Positions 23,576 to 32,669 of a stretch of DNA of 35,107 nucleotides are shown here, in pieces. Where the stretch lies: assembly GCA_000436795.1 (NCBI GenBank), contig HF993289.1, positions 1 to 35,107 of the forward strand, written 5' to 3'. The DNA comes from Bacteroides sp. CAG:1076. GTDB lineage: Bacteria; Bacteroidota; Bacteroidia; Bacteroidales; Bacteroidaceae. The number at the start of each line of letters is the position of its first letter. The first letter of the stretch is position 1. Made by a program: the position numbers and the translations under genes. The notes under the pieces are model-generated. The model saw nothing but the letters and a program-made list of their open reading frames with translations. It ran no database searches and had not been told where the DNA came from.

Positions 23576-24565
23576 ATGATCGAAAAACATATTGTATTAG
23601 AGGATATTGATCCGGTTATTTTCTATGGCGTAAACAACGCCAACATGCAAATGATCAAGGCTTTGTTCCCTAAACTTCGTATTGTAGCACGAGGTGATGT
23701 CATTAAAGTAATGGGGGACGAAGAGGAAATGTGTGCATTCGAAGAGGCTATCTTAGCTCTGGAACAACACTGCGCACGCTATAATTCACTGAACGAGGAA
23801 GCCATTCTGGATATCATAAAAGGTAACAAACCGCCAATCGAAAAGACGGGCGACGTAATAGTATATAGTGTTACCGGCAAACCCATCACTCCGCGAAGCA
23901 CCAATCAGTTGAAACTTGTGAAAGAATTCGACAAGAATGACATGATTTTTGCTATTGGACCGGCAGGATCGGGAAAGACATATACGGCAATCGCGCTGGC
24001 TGTCCGGGCATTAAAGAATAAAGAAATCAAGAAAATCATATTAAGCCGTCCGGCTGTGGAAGCGGGAGAAAAGCTGGGTTTCCTGCCCGGAGATATGAAA
24101 GATAAAATCGATCCTTACCTGCAACCATTATACGATGCACTTCAAGACATGATTCCCGCTGCAAAATTAAAGGAATACATGGAACTGAATATCATACAGA
24201 TTGCTCCTCTTGCCTTTATGCGCGGACGTACACTGAACGATGCAATTGTCATTCTGGACGAGGCACAGAACACCACAACCCAACAGATAAAAATGTTTCT
24301 GACCCGTATGGGTACAAATACCAAAATGATTGTTACGGGAGATATGACTCAGATAGACCTCCCCTCATCACAAACATCAGGATTGATACAAGCTCTCCGT
24401 ATTCTGAAAGGAGTAAAAGGAATCAGTTTTGTTGAACTGAACAAAAAAGATATTGTCCGCCACAAACTGGTAACTCGTATTGTCGAAGCGTACGAGAAGT
24501 TTGAAGAAAAGACAAAAGCCGCAAAAAATGCGGAAAAGGTTCCAAACAAGAAAACAGAAGAATAA
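23576..24565 (+). CDS. PhoH family ATPase (PhoL-like)
   Basis: A 329-aa cytoplasmic P-loop protein. An N-terminal segment of about 110 residues precedes the ATPase domain, which has Walker A GPAGSGKT (128-135), SRPAVEAGEKLGFLPGD (157-173), Walker B VILDEAQ (225-231) and TGDMTQIDLP. The family has helicase-like ATPase activity linked to RNA metabolism and, in its PhoL form next to ybeY, to ribosome maturation. No ybeY is present here; purC follows after 59 bp. The role is therefore inferred from family only. Confidence 0.94.
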   Translation: MIEKHIVLEDIDPVIFYGVNNANMQMIKALFPKLRIVARGDVIKVMGDEEEMCAFEEAILALEQHCARYNSLNEEAILDIIKGNKPPIEKTGDVIVYSVTGKPITPRSTNQLKLVKEFDKNDMIFAIGPAGSGKTYTAIALAVRALKNKEIKKIILSRPAVEAGEKLGFLPGDMKDKIDPYLQPLYDALQDMIPAAKLKEYMELNIIQIAPLAFMRGRTLNDAIVILDEAQNTTTQQIKMFLTRMGTNTKMIVTGDMTQIDLPSSQTSGLIQALRILKGVKGISFVELNKKDIVRHKLVTRIVEAYEKFEEKTKAAKNAEKVPNKKTEE

Positions 24566-24624
24566 GACAAAAACTTATACCTTAATAAAAAGAAACATCA
24601 TTCATTACTAAATACATAAAGAAA

Positions 24625-25569
24625 ATGAGTAAAGCTTTAACTAAAACAGACTATCACTTTCCGGGACAGAAAAGTGTATACCACGGCAAAGTGCGCGATG
24701 TTTATAACATCAACGATGAAAAATTAGTAATGGTTGCTACCGACCGTATTTCTGCATTCGATGTCGTATTACCCGAAGGTATCCCTTACAAAGGACAAAT
24801 GCTGAACCAGATTGCAGCAAAATTCCTCGATGCTACTACAGATATCTGCCCTAACTGGAAACTGGCTACTCCCGACCCGATGGTAACCGTAGGAGTTATG
24901 TGTAAAGGTTTCCCTGTAGAAATGATTGTACGTGGTTATTTGTGTGGAAGTGCATGGCGTGCATACAACAGCGGTATCCGCGAAATCTGCGGCGTTCGCC
25001 TTCCCGAAGGCATGCGTGAAAACGAAAAATTCCCTCATCCTATCATTACTCCGACTACAAAAGCCGAAATGGGTATGCACGATGAAGACATCTCTAAAGA
25101 AGAAATTCTGGCAAGAGGTCTGGCTACACCCGAAGAATATGAAACACTGGAACGCTACACTTTGGCTTTGTTCGAACGCGGAACACAGATGGCAGCAGAA
25201 CGTGGTCTGATACTTGTCGATACAAAATATGAATTTGGTAAGCACAATGGTGAAATTTACCTGATGGACGAAATCCATACTCCCGATTCAAGCCGCTATT
25301 TCTACTTAGAAGGTTATCAGGATCGTTTTGAAAACGGCGAACCTCAAAAGCAATTGTCTAAGGAATTTGTTCGTGAATGGTTGATGGCAAACGGCTTCCA
25401 GGGTAAAGAAGGACAGACTGTTCCTGAAATGACTCCTGCAATCGTTGCTTCCATCAGCGACCGCTATATCGAACTGTACGAGCACATCACAGGTGAAACC
25501 TTCGTCAAAGCAGACACAGATCACCTGGCAGAACGTATCGAAAAGAACGTTACTGAATATTTAGGATAA
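24625..25569 (+). CDS. purC: Phosphoribosylaminoimidazole-succinocarboxamide synthase
   Basis: A 314-aa enzyme of purine biosynthesis that joins aspartate to CAIR with ATP to give SAICAR. Hallmarks are [10 protein letters not shown] (N-terminal ATP site), [51 protein letters not shown] and [14 protein letters not shown]. The length fits the longer SAICAR synthetase form. It lies 59 bp after phoH with no promoter-like box in the gap, and is followed by the hairpin at 25581-25632. No other pur genes are nearby. Confidence 0.98.
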   Translation: MSKALTKTDYHFPGQKSVYHGKVRDVYNINDEKLVMVATDRISAFDVVLPEGIPYKGQMLNQIAAKFLDATTDICPNWKLATPDPMVTVGVMCKGFPVEMIVRGYLCGSAWRAYNSGIREICGVRLPEGMRENEKFPHPIITPTTKAEMGMHDEDISKEEILARGLATPEEYETLERYTLALFERGTQMAAERGLILVDTKYEFGKHNGEIYLMDEIHTPDSSRYFYLEGYQDRFENGEPQKQLSKEFVREWLMANGFQGKEGQTVPEMTPAIVASISDRYIELYEHITGETFVKADTDHLAERIEKNVTEYLG

Positions 25570-25580
25570 ATCTGAATGAG

Positions 25581-25642
25581 GAATGAAGAATTGAAAGTGA
25601 GGATGTTTTTTATTCCTCACAATTCTTCATTCTTCGTTTTTT
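25581..25642 (+). terminator. Hairpin between purC and menG, copy 2 of the GAAGAATT/AATTCTTC family
   Basis: The 12-bp outer stem GAATGAAGAATT (25581-25592) pairs with AATTCTTCATTC (25621-25632). After a 4-nt bulge, a second stem GTGAGGAT pairs with ATTCCTCAC (one G-U or mismatch at the tip). It is followed by CGTTTTTTC, so it should terminate on the plus strand, perhaps partly, because no clear promoter follows before the next ATG at 25670. Confidence 0.7.
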
Positions 25643-25669
25643 CATACTTAATCTTTCATTTTTTATCTT

Positions 25670-26410
25670 ATGCCTCATTACCCACAAGAAGAAATAAAGC
25701 CCTACAACGAGAACGAAAGCAAAGCTGTACAAGTAGAGAAGATGTTCGACAATATTGCTCCTGCCTACGACAATCTGAACCATGTACTCTCATGGGGAAT
25801 AGACAAAAGCTGGAGACGCAAGGCTATTCACTGCCTGAAACCATATCGTCCACAGCATATCATGGACGTTGCAACCGGTACAGGTGACTTTGCTCTGCAG
25901 GCATTCGGCACACTTCGCCCGCAGGAACTGATAGGAACTGACATTTCTGAGGGAATGATGAACATAGGACGTGAAAAGGTAAAACAAGCCGGATTCTCCG
26001 AACACATTACCTTTGCCAAAGAAGACTGCACAGCTCTTTCCTTCCCCGACCAGCGTTTCGACGCCATCACTGTAGCGTTCGGAGTTCGCAATTTTGAGAA
26101 TCTGGATAAAGGCTTGCAGGAAATGTATCGCGTATTAGTACCGGGAGGACATCTTGTAATTTTGGAATTATCCGAACCTGAGTGGTTCCCCATGAAGCAA
26201 TTATATGCAGTCTATTCCAAAATGGTAATACCTACCCTGGGAAAACTCTTTTCGAAAGACCGCAGTGCCTATACTTATCTTCCTCAGTCTATCAAGGCTT
26301 TTCCGCAAGGCGAAGTCATGCAAGGTATTATCCGTAAAGCTGGATTTAGCCAAGTGTCTTTTCGCCGACTGACTTTAGGCATCTGCACACTCTACTTTGC
26401 TACAAAATAA
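25670..26410 (+). CDS. ubiE: Demethylmenaquinone methyltransferase
   Basis: A 246-aa SAM-dependent methyltransferase that performs the last step of menaquinone synthesis (also named MenG). The family opening [22 protein letters not shown] (24-45) is followed by SAM motif [11 protein letters not shown] (66-75), then [26 protein letters not shown] and [18 protein letters not shown]. In an anaerobe with menaquinone only, the MenG role is expected. aroE follows after 23 bp on the same strand. Chorismate, the product of the aro pathway, is the precursor of menaquinone, so the grouping makes metabolic sense. Confidence 0.96.
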   Translation: MPHYPQEEIKPYNENESKAVQVEKMFDNIAPAYDNLNHVLSWGIDKSWRRKAIHCLKPYRPQHIMDVATGTGDFALQAFGTLRPQELIGTDISEGMMNIGREKVKQAGFSEHITFAKEDCTALSFPDQRFDAITVAFGVRNFENLDKGLQEMYRVLVPGGHLVILELSEPEWFPMKQLYAVYSKMVIPTLGKLFSKDRSAYTYLPQSIKAFPQGEVMQGIIRKAGFSQVSFRRLTLGICTLYFATK

Positions 26411-26433
26411 TCTGAACTTCAAATATTGCTTTT

Positions 26434-27177
26434 ATGAAAAAATTCGGTTTGATAGGCTACCCGCTCGGACATTCTTTCTCCAGAAACTTCTTCAACGAAA
26501 AGTTTCAGTCGGAGAATATCGATGCGGAGTACGTTAATTTTGAAATTCCTACCATAGAGGATTTTCCACGAATTATCGCGGCCAATCCTACGCTGGAAGG
26601 GTTAAACGTAACAATTCCTTATAAAGAAAAGGTTATCCCTTATCTGAATGAAGTAGCACCCGACGCTGCTGCCATCGGAGCGGTAAACGTTATCAAATTC
26701 GAACGCAACAAAGGCAAGCTTAAATTAATAGGACATAACTCCGATGTCATCGGATTCACACGTTCCATCGAATCCTTACTGGAATCCTATCATACCAAGG
26801 CACTCATTTTAGGTACGGGAGGAGCTTCGAAAGCAATCAATTACGGGTTGAAGCAATTAGGTCTGGAAACGCTGTTTGTATCACGAAGTACTCATAATGA
26901 CCATACCATTACGTACGACGAGCTGACGCCTGCCCTGATGGACGAATATAAAGTCATTGTAAACTGTACGCCTGTCGGTATGTATCCACAAGCCGATAAA
27001 TGTCCTGATATACCTTATGAATGTCTTACTCCAAGACACCTGCTTTACGATTTATTGTACAATCCAGATACCACGCTGTTCATGAGAAAAGGAAGTGAAC
27101 ACGGAGCCGTGGTAAAAAACGGACTTGAAATGCTTTTGCTGCAAGCCTTCGGAGCATGGGATATCTGGAATAAGTAA
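26434..27177 (+). CDS. aroE: Shikimate dehydrogenase
   Basis: A 247-aa enzyme that reduces 3-dehydroshikimate to shikimate with NADPH. GYPLGHSFSRNFF (8-20) is the substrate-binding loop, K64 in NVTIPYK and D104 in HNSD are the catalytic pair, and GTGGASKA (127-134) is the NADP loop. It is slightly shorter than the Escherichia coli protein but complete. It lies 23 bp after ubiE and 46 bp before the hydrolase gene. Confidence 0.97.
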   Translation: MKKFGLIGYPLGHSFSRNFFNEKFQSENIDAEYVNFEIPTIEDFPRIIAANPTLEGLNVTIPYKEKVIPYLNEVAPDAAAIGAVNVIKFERNKGKLKLIGHNSDVIGFTRSIESLLESYHTKALILGTGGASKAINYGLKQLGLETLFVSRSTHNDHTITYDELTPALMDEYKVIVNCTPVGMYPQADKCPDIPYECLTPRHLLYDLLYNPDTTLFMRKGSEHGAVVKNGLEMLLLQAFGAWDIWNK

Positions 27178-27223
27178 ATTTATCTGCACTCCTTACGAGG
27201 ACTGCACAAATCCTTTACATCAC

Positions 27224-28171
27224 ATGAAGAAGCGAATTGCCATTGTTATCGGAATCGTATTATTACTTTTGGCCGGTATTCTCGCCGGAGGAAGCTGGTA
27301 TATGGTAGATTACTCCCTGCGTCCGGAAAACAGAGGGAAAGACATGGAAGGCTCACTGACTTTTATGAGAGAAAAATATCCTCAGATAAATCCGTGGCTG
27401 GACAGCCTTCAAGAGCATAAGGCGCTGCGCGATACGTTTATTACCGCCAGCGATGGCATACGCATGCACGCTTTTTATGTAAGAGCTATGCGACCGACTT
27501 CGCATACTGCTGTCATTGTACATGGATATACGGACAATGCAATACGCATGTTTCACATCGGATACCTTTATAACCATTCACTGGATTACAACATCCTGCT
27601 GCCCGATTTACGGTACACCGGCCTGACAGAAGGTGATGCAATCCAGATGGGATGGTTGGATCGTAAAGACGTTATGCAATGGATTAACGTCGCTCCTGCA
27701 CTTTTCGGCGATTCCTTGCAGGCTGTTGTACACGGCATTTCAATGGGAGCTGCTACAACCATGATGGTTTCCGGTGAAACTCTTCCAGCATACATTCGGT
27801 GCTTTGTTGAGGACTGCGGGTATACCAGTGTATGGGAACAGTTTAAGAAAGAACTTAAAGAGCAGTTCGGACTCCCCGCCTTTCCACTGCTTTATACAGC
27901 CAGTTGGTTATGCGAATGGCAGAACGGATGGAATTTCAAGGAAGCTTCCGCCATCAGACAAGTTGCAAAATGCCGGAAACCGATGCTTTTCATTCATGGA
28001 GATCAAGATGATTTTGTGCCGACTTACATGGTCTATCAGCTATACGATGCCAAACCTGCTCCCAAAGAACTCTGGATAGCTCCGGGTGTAGATCACGCCA
28101 ACTCCTATTTCCGGTATCCGGAAGAATATACTGCCCGCATAAAAAGCTTTACAGGGAAATATATACCTTGA
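27224..28171 (+). CDS. Membrane-anchored alpha/beta hydrolase
   Basis: A 315-aa protein with an N-terminal membrane anchor or uncleaved signal (residues 4-26, IAIVIGIVLLLLAGILAGG). The alpha/beta hydrolase fold has the oxyanion region IVHGYTDN (98-105), nucleophile S173 in HGISMGAA, acid D262 in HGDQDDFVP and H291 in GVDHANSY. This is the YqkD/YcjY-type group of serine hydrolases, whose substrates are mostly unknown. The ATG at 27224 is chosen because the longer frame would overlap aroE and begin at TTG. Probably the last gene of the ubiE-aroE operon. Confidence 0.92.
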   Translation: MKKRIAIVIGIVLLLLAGILAGGSWYMVDYSLRPENRGKDMEGSLTFMREKYPQINPWLDSLQEHKALRDTFITASDGIRMHAFYVRAMRPTSHTAVIVHGYTDNAIRMFHIGYLYNHSLDYNILLPDLRYTGLTEGDAIQMGWLDRKDVMQWINVAPALFGDSLQAVVHGISMGAATTMMVSGETLPAYIRCFVEDCGYTSVWEQFKKELKEQFGLPAFPLLYTASWLCEWQNGWNFKEASAIRQVAKCRKPMLFIHGDQDDFVPTYMVYQLYDAKPAPKELWIAPGVDHANSYFRYPEEYTARIKSFTGKYIP

Positions 28172-28374
28172 TATCCGAAAGTCATTTTCCTATAGCAGAA
28201 CTATAAACACCTGTCCTGTTAGTAAATTCGCTCTGATATCTACCGCACATCAACAAGAACAAATCTAAGAAAGGCAATAGTTTATCTGTACAATACGCCA
28301 TTGTTTCCAAGAAAACATTTCAGCGTTCTGAACCAATATGTCCGTTGCCTTCTCTACATTTCCTATCCAAACGA

Positions 28375-29706
28375 CTAAAACTCTTCCATCTTAGTCGCTA
28401 ATATTCCCCAACTGGAACGAAGACTTACATTACCAAGAGGCTGACGGAACAGCTCCAACGTTCCTTTTGGAACTGACACACGATCAACTTGCTGAGGAAG
28501 AGCATAAGTCTGTAAGGAGGGCGGAGTCGCTGTTTTTACTGTCAAAAGTTTCACTGTACTATTGCCTAACGCATTAAAAGCCATTTTCTTGAGATTCTTT
28601 CCCAATGTAATAGCATCGAGATTTACTACGCCAGAAAAAAGTGTCTGTCCTATCGACTCAATACTTTCTGGAAATTCAATCAAAGTAAGTTTCGGACAAT
28701 ACTGAAACACACCACCCTTTATGACTCCAGCCGTTTCCCGACTACCATTTCCAGAGCTACGTACTTCACACAAATTCTGACACAAATAAAATGCACGCTC
28801 CTCCAACAAATTTAAATTATTGGGCAAAGTAACACTCTCCACTCCCGACTCACGGAATGCCTCAACACCTATCGTTTTCAAATCTTCAGGAAAGGTCATC
28901 GAATGTAAGCGGTCGGTATGCAAAAATGCCTGACTGCTTATCTCACGAAGCGTAACCGGCAACTTGATTTCTTCGGCACCGACTTCCGAAAATGCCCGCT
29001 TAGGGATAATCTGTACCTGCGTATCCGACAAATCAACCCGACTCAGGTTACGACAGCCGTAAAAACAATATTCACCCAGTGTCTTCAGACTTTTCGGAAA
29101 GACGACCTCCTTTACTGAGTTTCCTGTAAAGGCATCGGCTTGAATCTCTTCCACTCCCTCCGAAAGAATTATTTTATCGAACGTAGAAGCGGCAAAAGCT
29201 GTCGGACTGATGACCTTCGCTTCTGCAGGAACCCGGTAAACCTCTCCCTGTTTTTCCAGAACTTCAGTAAGAACGCCGTTGTTTATCACGTAATCGATAA
29301 CCTTCACCATAAAGGAAGTCTGCTTCTCTTCCACGGTAATAATGACCGGAAGCTGCTCTATTGCCTTTTCCGTAGAAAATCCGGAAAGACTCTCTGACGT
29401 AATGTCCAGCTTCTTCCGTTCTCCATTACTGTATATTCCTTCTACCACCAGCCCTTCCAGATTGACAGACACTTCGGAACGAAGCAAATATGTCGTTTGA
29501 ACAGGAGGATTTACAACCTCTATACGTGTAAGAACAGCATCCTTATCCGGCGATGAAGGCTGTTGTCCGTTATTTTCGCCCGAATTATTATCAGACGAAG
29601 ATGTTGAGGTCTGTTTGCGTTTCTCCACAACCGGATCTTTCTTACATGCCGGCAGGCATAGTATTGCTCCCGCAATCATTAAAGAATAAGCCAATTTCAA
29701 ATTCAT
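28375..29706 (-). CDS. BspA-like leucine-rich-repeat (LRR_5) surface lipoprotein
   Basis: A 443-aa lipoprotein with lipobox CLPAC (C21), a Ser/Asn/Gln-rich linker (32-55) and an Ig-like domain (58-135, LTRIEVVNPPVQTTYLLRSE). LRR_5 repeats run from about 165 to 420, for example VEEIQADAFTGNSVKEVVFPKSLKTLGEYCFYGC. Repeats of this Treponema/BspA type mediate adhesion or bind surface ligands in several gut and oral bacteria; here that is only inference. The ATG at 29706 is preferred because it gives a clean lipoprotein signal. The gene stands alone between convergent and divergent neighbours, and no TAnnTTTG box is found just upstream. Confidence 0.9.
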   Translation of the reverse strand: MNLKLAYSLMIAGAILCLPACKKDPVVEKRKQTSTSSSDNNSGENNGQQPSSPDKDAVLTRIEVVNPPVQTTYLLRSEVSVNLEGLVVEGIYSNGERKKLDITSESLSGFSTEKAIEQLPVIITVEEKQTSFMVKVIDYVINNGVLTEVLEKQGEVYRVPAEAKVISPTAFAASTFDKIILSEGVEEIQADAFTGNSVKEVVFPKSLKTLGEYCFYGCRNLSRVDLSDTQVQIIPKRAFSEVGAEEIKLPVTLREISSQAFLHTDRLHSMTFPEDLKTIGVEAFRESGVESVTLPNNLNLLEERAFYLCQNLCEVRSSGNGSRETAGVIKGGVFQYCPKLTLIEFPESIESIGQTLFSGVVNLDAITLGKNLKKMAFNALGNSTVKLLTVKTATPPSLQTYALPQQVDRVSVPKGTLELFRQPLGNVSLRSSWGILATKMEEF

Positions 29707-30040
29707 ATACTCTATACAATAAAAAGAAAATAAGTCAATAACCACAACCTGCGTAAAGCCTCTTTTTGTCCCTATTTGCAAGCATTTTACCCGAAACATC
29801 TTTCACCGATGCTCCCCAAAAAGTCGTCCGCATAACGAATAAATGCGAAAAAATGACGCTCCAACAAGTAAAAAAAGGAACATACGCCCTACTTCCTTCA
29901 AAAAATCAAACAGGTTTAAATCTATATAACCCTTTTAAGTGTCCTTTTGTTCACCCGATAACGATTTTTCAATAAGGTGTTCGTTTTTACGGGTTATTTT
30001 ATGTATGTTTGTAACTGAAACCAAATATAACATTACATTT
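29707..30040. other. 334-bp gap between the LRR lipoprotein and lemA
   Basis: I see no gene or RNA structure here. The gap carries the lemA -7 box (30004-30011). Short GGTTAT/ATAACC words near 29925 and 29990 do not form a convincing hairpin. Confidence 0.6.
30004..30011 (+). promoter_or_regulatory. Putative lemA -7 box (TATGTTTG)
   Basis: TATGTTTG fits TAnnTTTG, 29 bp before the lemA ATG. It supports the start at 30041 over a longer GTG-started frame that would begin upstream of the promoter. Confidence 0.5.
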
Positions 30041-30622
30041 ATGAAAAAAACATGGATTATCATTATTGCCGTAATAGCAGTTATTGCCGTTTACGGAGTT
30101 TCTTCGTATAACTCAATGGTATCGCAGGAAGAAGCTGTAGGTACAGCTTGGAGTAATGTGGAAAACCAATACCAGCGCCGTGCCGACCTGATACCGAATC
30201 TGGTCAATACCGTCAAAGGATATGCCGCACACGAAAAGGAAACATTCGACGCCGTTGTGTCAGCGCGTGCAAAAGCGACACAGACAACAGTCAGCATCGA
30301 CGACCTGACTCCTGAAAAGATGGAGGCATACCAGCGTGCGCAAGGCGAAGTGGGTAGTGCATTAAGCCGTCTGCTTGCCGTAACAGAGAATTATCCGGAA
30401 CTGAAAGCTAACGAGAATTTCCAGACACTTCAGGCACAGTTGGAAGGTACAGAGAACCGTATCAGCGTGGAACGCCGGAACTTCAACGATGTGGCACGCG
30501 AATACAATACATCCATCCGCCGCTTCCCGAAAAATATCTTTGCCGGCATGTTCGGATTCGAAAAACGTCCTTACTTCGAAGCACAGGAAGGTACCGAAAA
30601 AGCTCCGGAAGTTAAATTCTGA
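30041..30622 (+). CDS. lemA: LemA family protein
   Basis: A 193-aa membrane protein with a single N-terminal membrane segment (about 4-21, TWIIIIAVIAVIAVYGV) followed by the LemA helical domain. Typical text is VGTAWSNVENQYQRRADLIPNLVNTVKGYAAHEKETFDAVV and, near the end, NRISVERRNFNDVAREYNTSIRRFP. The function of LemA is not settled. It is followed after 5 bp by a TPM-domain gene, a pairing seen in many bacteria that suggests a shared envelope role. Confidence 0.94.
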   Translation: MKKTWIIIIAVIAVIAVYGVSSYNSMVSQEEAVGTAWSNVENQYQRRADLIPNLVNTVKGYAAHEKETFDAVVSARAKATQTTVSIDDLTPEKMEAYQRAQGEVGSALSRLLAVTENYPELKANENFQTLQAQLEGTENRISVERRNFNDVAREYNTSIRRFPKNIFAGMFGFEKRPYFEAQEGTEKAPEVKF

Positions 30623-30627
30623 CAAGA

Positions 30628-31557
30628 ATGAGAAGAATCATATCACTCGCACTGCTGCTTTGCTGCTTCGTTATCACAATCGGGGCACAATCGCACGCCT
30701 ATAAGGTAGAAGAAATTCCCATGGTTCACCTGCAGAACCGTACCCGTTACGTCAGCAACCCTGACGGAATACTGAGTGCCGGTGCCGTAGCTGCCATGGA
30801 CACAACCCTTTTTGCCCTGGAACAGCGTACGGGTGTACAGACTCTCGTAGTAGCTGTCAAACAAATAGACGGAGGCGACTGTTTTGAATTTGCTTATCAA
30901 CTTGGGAAGCAGAACGGCGTCGGCGAAAAAGGAAAAGACAACGGCCTGGTTATATTACTGGTTACGGAAGAACGATGCATTCAGTTCGCGACAGGATATG
31001 GGCTGGAAGGTGTCCTCCCCGATGCAGTCTGCAAACAGATACAAGTGAGATACATGAACAAGTATCTGGGAGAAGGCAACTGGGATGCCGGCATGCTGGC
31101 AGGCATACAGGCTGTCAGCCGGCAACTGGATGGAACAGGAGAACCTCCCGTTCCCCGACAGGAAGAAGAAAGCGGCTACTTGCTTCTCATTATTCTGATA
31201 TGCTGCTTCATCATCGTCCCTGCACTTTTATGGTTCAGCGTACGCCAGCGCAAAAAATGTCCGTTGTGCCATAAGCATACACTTCGCCAGCTCTCCGTAC
31301 GTACAGTTTCACGCATCAACGGCATCCGTACGGAAGAAATCGTATTACAGTGCACCAACTGCGGACATGTGGTCCGCCGGCAACGCCAGAAACGCGACGA
31401 AGACGACTTCCATCACCGTGGAGGCAACGGAGGTCCTTTCCTTGGCGGACCGTTCTTCGGAGGAGGCTTCGGAGGAAGTGGCGGCGGAGGAGGCTTTGGT
31501 GGCGGCTCTTTCGGTGGAGGAAGCTTCGGCGGTGGAGGAGCAGGAAGCAAATTCTAA
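30628..31557 (+). CDS. TPM-domain protein (YgcG-like) with zinc ribbon and Gly-rich tail
   Basis: A 309-aa protein with a signal peptide (cut near IGA|QSH), a TPM domain (about 40-170, starting YVSNPDGILSAGAVAAMDTTL and including KGKDNGLVILLVTEERCIQFATGYGLEG) and a membrane segment (184-205). A cytoplasmic zinc ribbon follows (C211/C214 in CPLC, C242/C245 in CTNC), then a tail from 264 to 309 made almost wholly of Gly, Ser and Phe. The TPM domain was named for thylakoid and phosphatase-like proteins; bacterial function is unclear. It is paired with lemA 5 bp upstream; aroC follows after 25 bp. The zinc ribbon inserted between membrane helix and tail is characteristic of the long YgcG-like forms. 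Confidence 0.92.
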   Translation: MRRIISLALLLCCFVITIGAQSHAYKVEEIPMVHLQNRTRYVSNPDGILSAGAVAAMDTTLFALEQRTGVQTLVVAVKQIDGGDCFEFAYQLGKQNGVGEKGKDNGLVILLVTEERCIQFATGYGLEGVLPDAVCKQIQVRYMNKYLGEGNWDAGMLAGIQAVSRQLDGTGEPPVPRQEEESGYLLLIILICCFIIVPALLWFSVRQRKKCPLCHKHTLRQLSVRTVSRINGIRTEEIVLQCTNCGHVVRRQRQKRDEDDFHHRGGNGGPFLGGPFFGGGFGGSGGGGGFGGGSFGGGSFGGGGAGSKF

Positions 31558-31582
31558 CTAAAAAACGAACATTAAAAAGTCT

Positions 31583-32662
31583 ATGTACAACAATACTTTT
31601 GGAAACATATTCCGTCTGACCAGCTTCGGTGAGTCGCACGGAAAAGCGATAGGTGGGGTGATTGACGGATTTCCGGCGGGCATCGCCATCGACATGGAGT
31701 TCATTCAGCAAGAGTTGAGCCGCCGACGTCCGGGACAATCGGCCATCACAACCGCACGCAAGGAAGCCGACGAGGTGGAATTCCTTTCAGGCATCTACGA
31801 CGGAGTGTCAACAGGCTGTCCCATCGGCTTTGCTGTATGGAATACTAACCAGCACTCGAACGATTACGACAATATGAAGGATGTTTACCGTCCTTCGCAC
31901 GCAGATTATACTTATACCCAGAAATATGGAATACGCGATCATCGGGGCGGCGGACGTTCCTCCGCACGAGAAACGATAGCTCGTGTGGTAGCCGGAGCAT
32001 TGGCCAAGCTTGCTTTGCGCCAACTGGGCATCAGTATCACGGCATTCACCTCACAAGTGGGGCCGTTTAAGCTGGATAAAGACTATACGGCATACGACTT
32101 GACGACGATAGAAGACAATCCGGTGCGCTGTCCCGACCAGGAACTGGCACGCCAGATGGCCGACTTTATTTTCCGCATCAAGGGAGAAGGTGATACCATC
32201 GGCGGAGTAATAAGCTGCGTTATCAAGGGATGTCCCGTCGGACTTGGGCAACCGGTATTCGGAAAGCTGCATGCCGCCTTAGGAAATGCCATGCTGAGCA
32301 TCAATGCCGTAAAGGGATTTGAGTACGGACAAGGCTTCAGCAACATGGAACTGAAAGGAAGTCAGCAGAACGATATCTTCTACAACGATAACGGGAAAAT
32401 AGGCTTCCGCACCAACCGCTCAGGAGGCATTCAGGGAGGCATCAGCAACGGACAGGACATTTACTTCCGCGTAGCCTTCAAACCCGTGGCAACGGTACTC
32501 ATGGAACAGCCTACAGTAGACATCCACGGTAATGAAACCATCCTGAAAGCCCGTGGACGACACGATCCCTGTGTGCTGCCCCGTGCGGTCCCCATCGTGG
32601 AAGCTATGGCTGCCATGACGCTGCTCGATTACTATTTACTTGACAAAGCCTCAAAATTATAA
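31583..32662 (+). CDS. aroC: Chorismate synthase
   Basis: A 359-aa enzyme that converts EPSP to chorismate using reduced FMN, the last step of the shikimate pathway. Diagnostic motifs are TSFGESHG (13-20, H19), [25 protein letters not shown] (H106), [11 protein letters not shown] (121-131) and the C-terminal [18 protein letters not shown]. It lies 25 bp after the TPM gene and 7 bp before an M20 peptidase gene. aroE lies about 5 kb upstream in the same window. Confidence 0.98.
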   Translation: MYNNTFGNIFRLTSFGESHGKAIGGVIDGFPAGIAIDMEFIQQELSRRRPGQSAITTARKEADEVEFLSGIYDGVSTGCPIGFAVWNTNQHSNDYDNMKDVYRPSHADYTYTQKYGIRDHRGGGRSSARETIARVVAGALAKLALRQLGISITAFTSQVGPFKLDKDYTAYDLTTIEDNPVRCPDQELARQMADFIFRIKGEGDTIGGVISCVIKGCPVGLGQPVFGKLHAALGNAMLSINAVKGFEYGQGFSNMELKGSQQNDIFYNDNGKIGFRTNRSGGIQGGISNGQDIYFRVAFKPVATVLMEQPTVDIHGNETILKARGRHDPCVLPRAVPIVEAMAAMTLLDYYLLDKASKL

Positions 32663-32669
32663 TATTATC

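Noticed and set aside
28172..28374. Possible small gene or RNA between the hydrolase and LRR lipoprotein genes
   Set aside because: No open frame with a plausible start, no strong hairpin and no promoter box were seen in these 203 bp.
31441..31545. Tandem GGA/GGC-rich repeat as a possible mobile or CRISPR-like repeat
   Set aside because: It is in frame within the TPM gene and encodes the glycine-rich tail; unit lengths are irregular.
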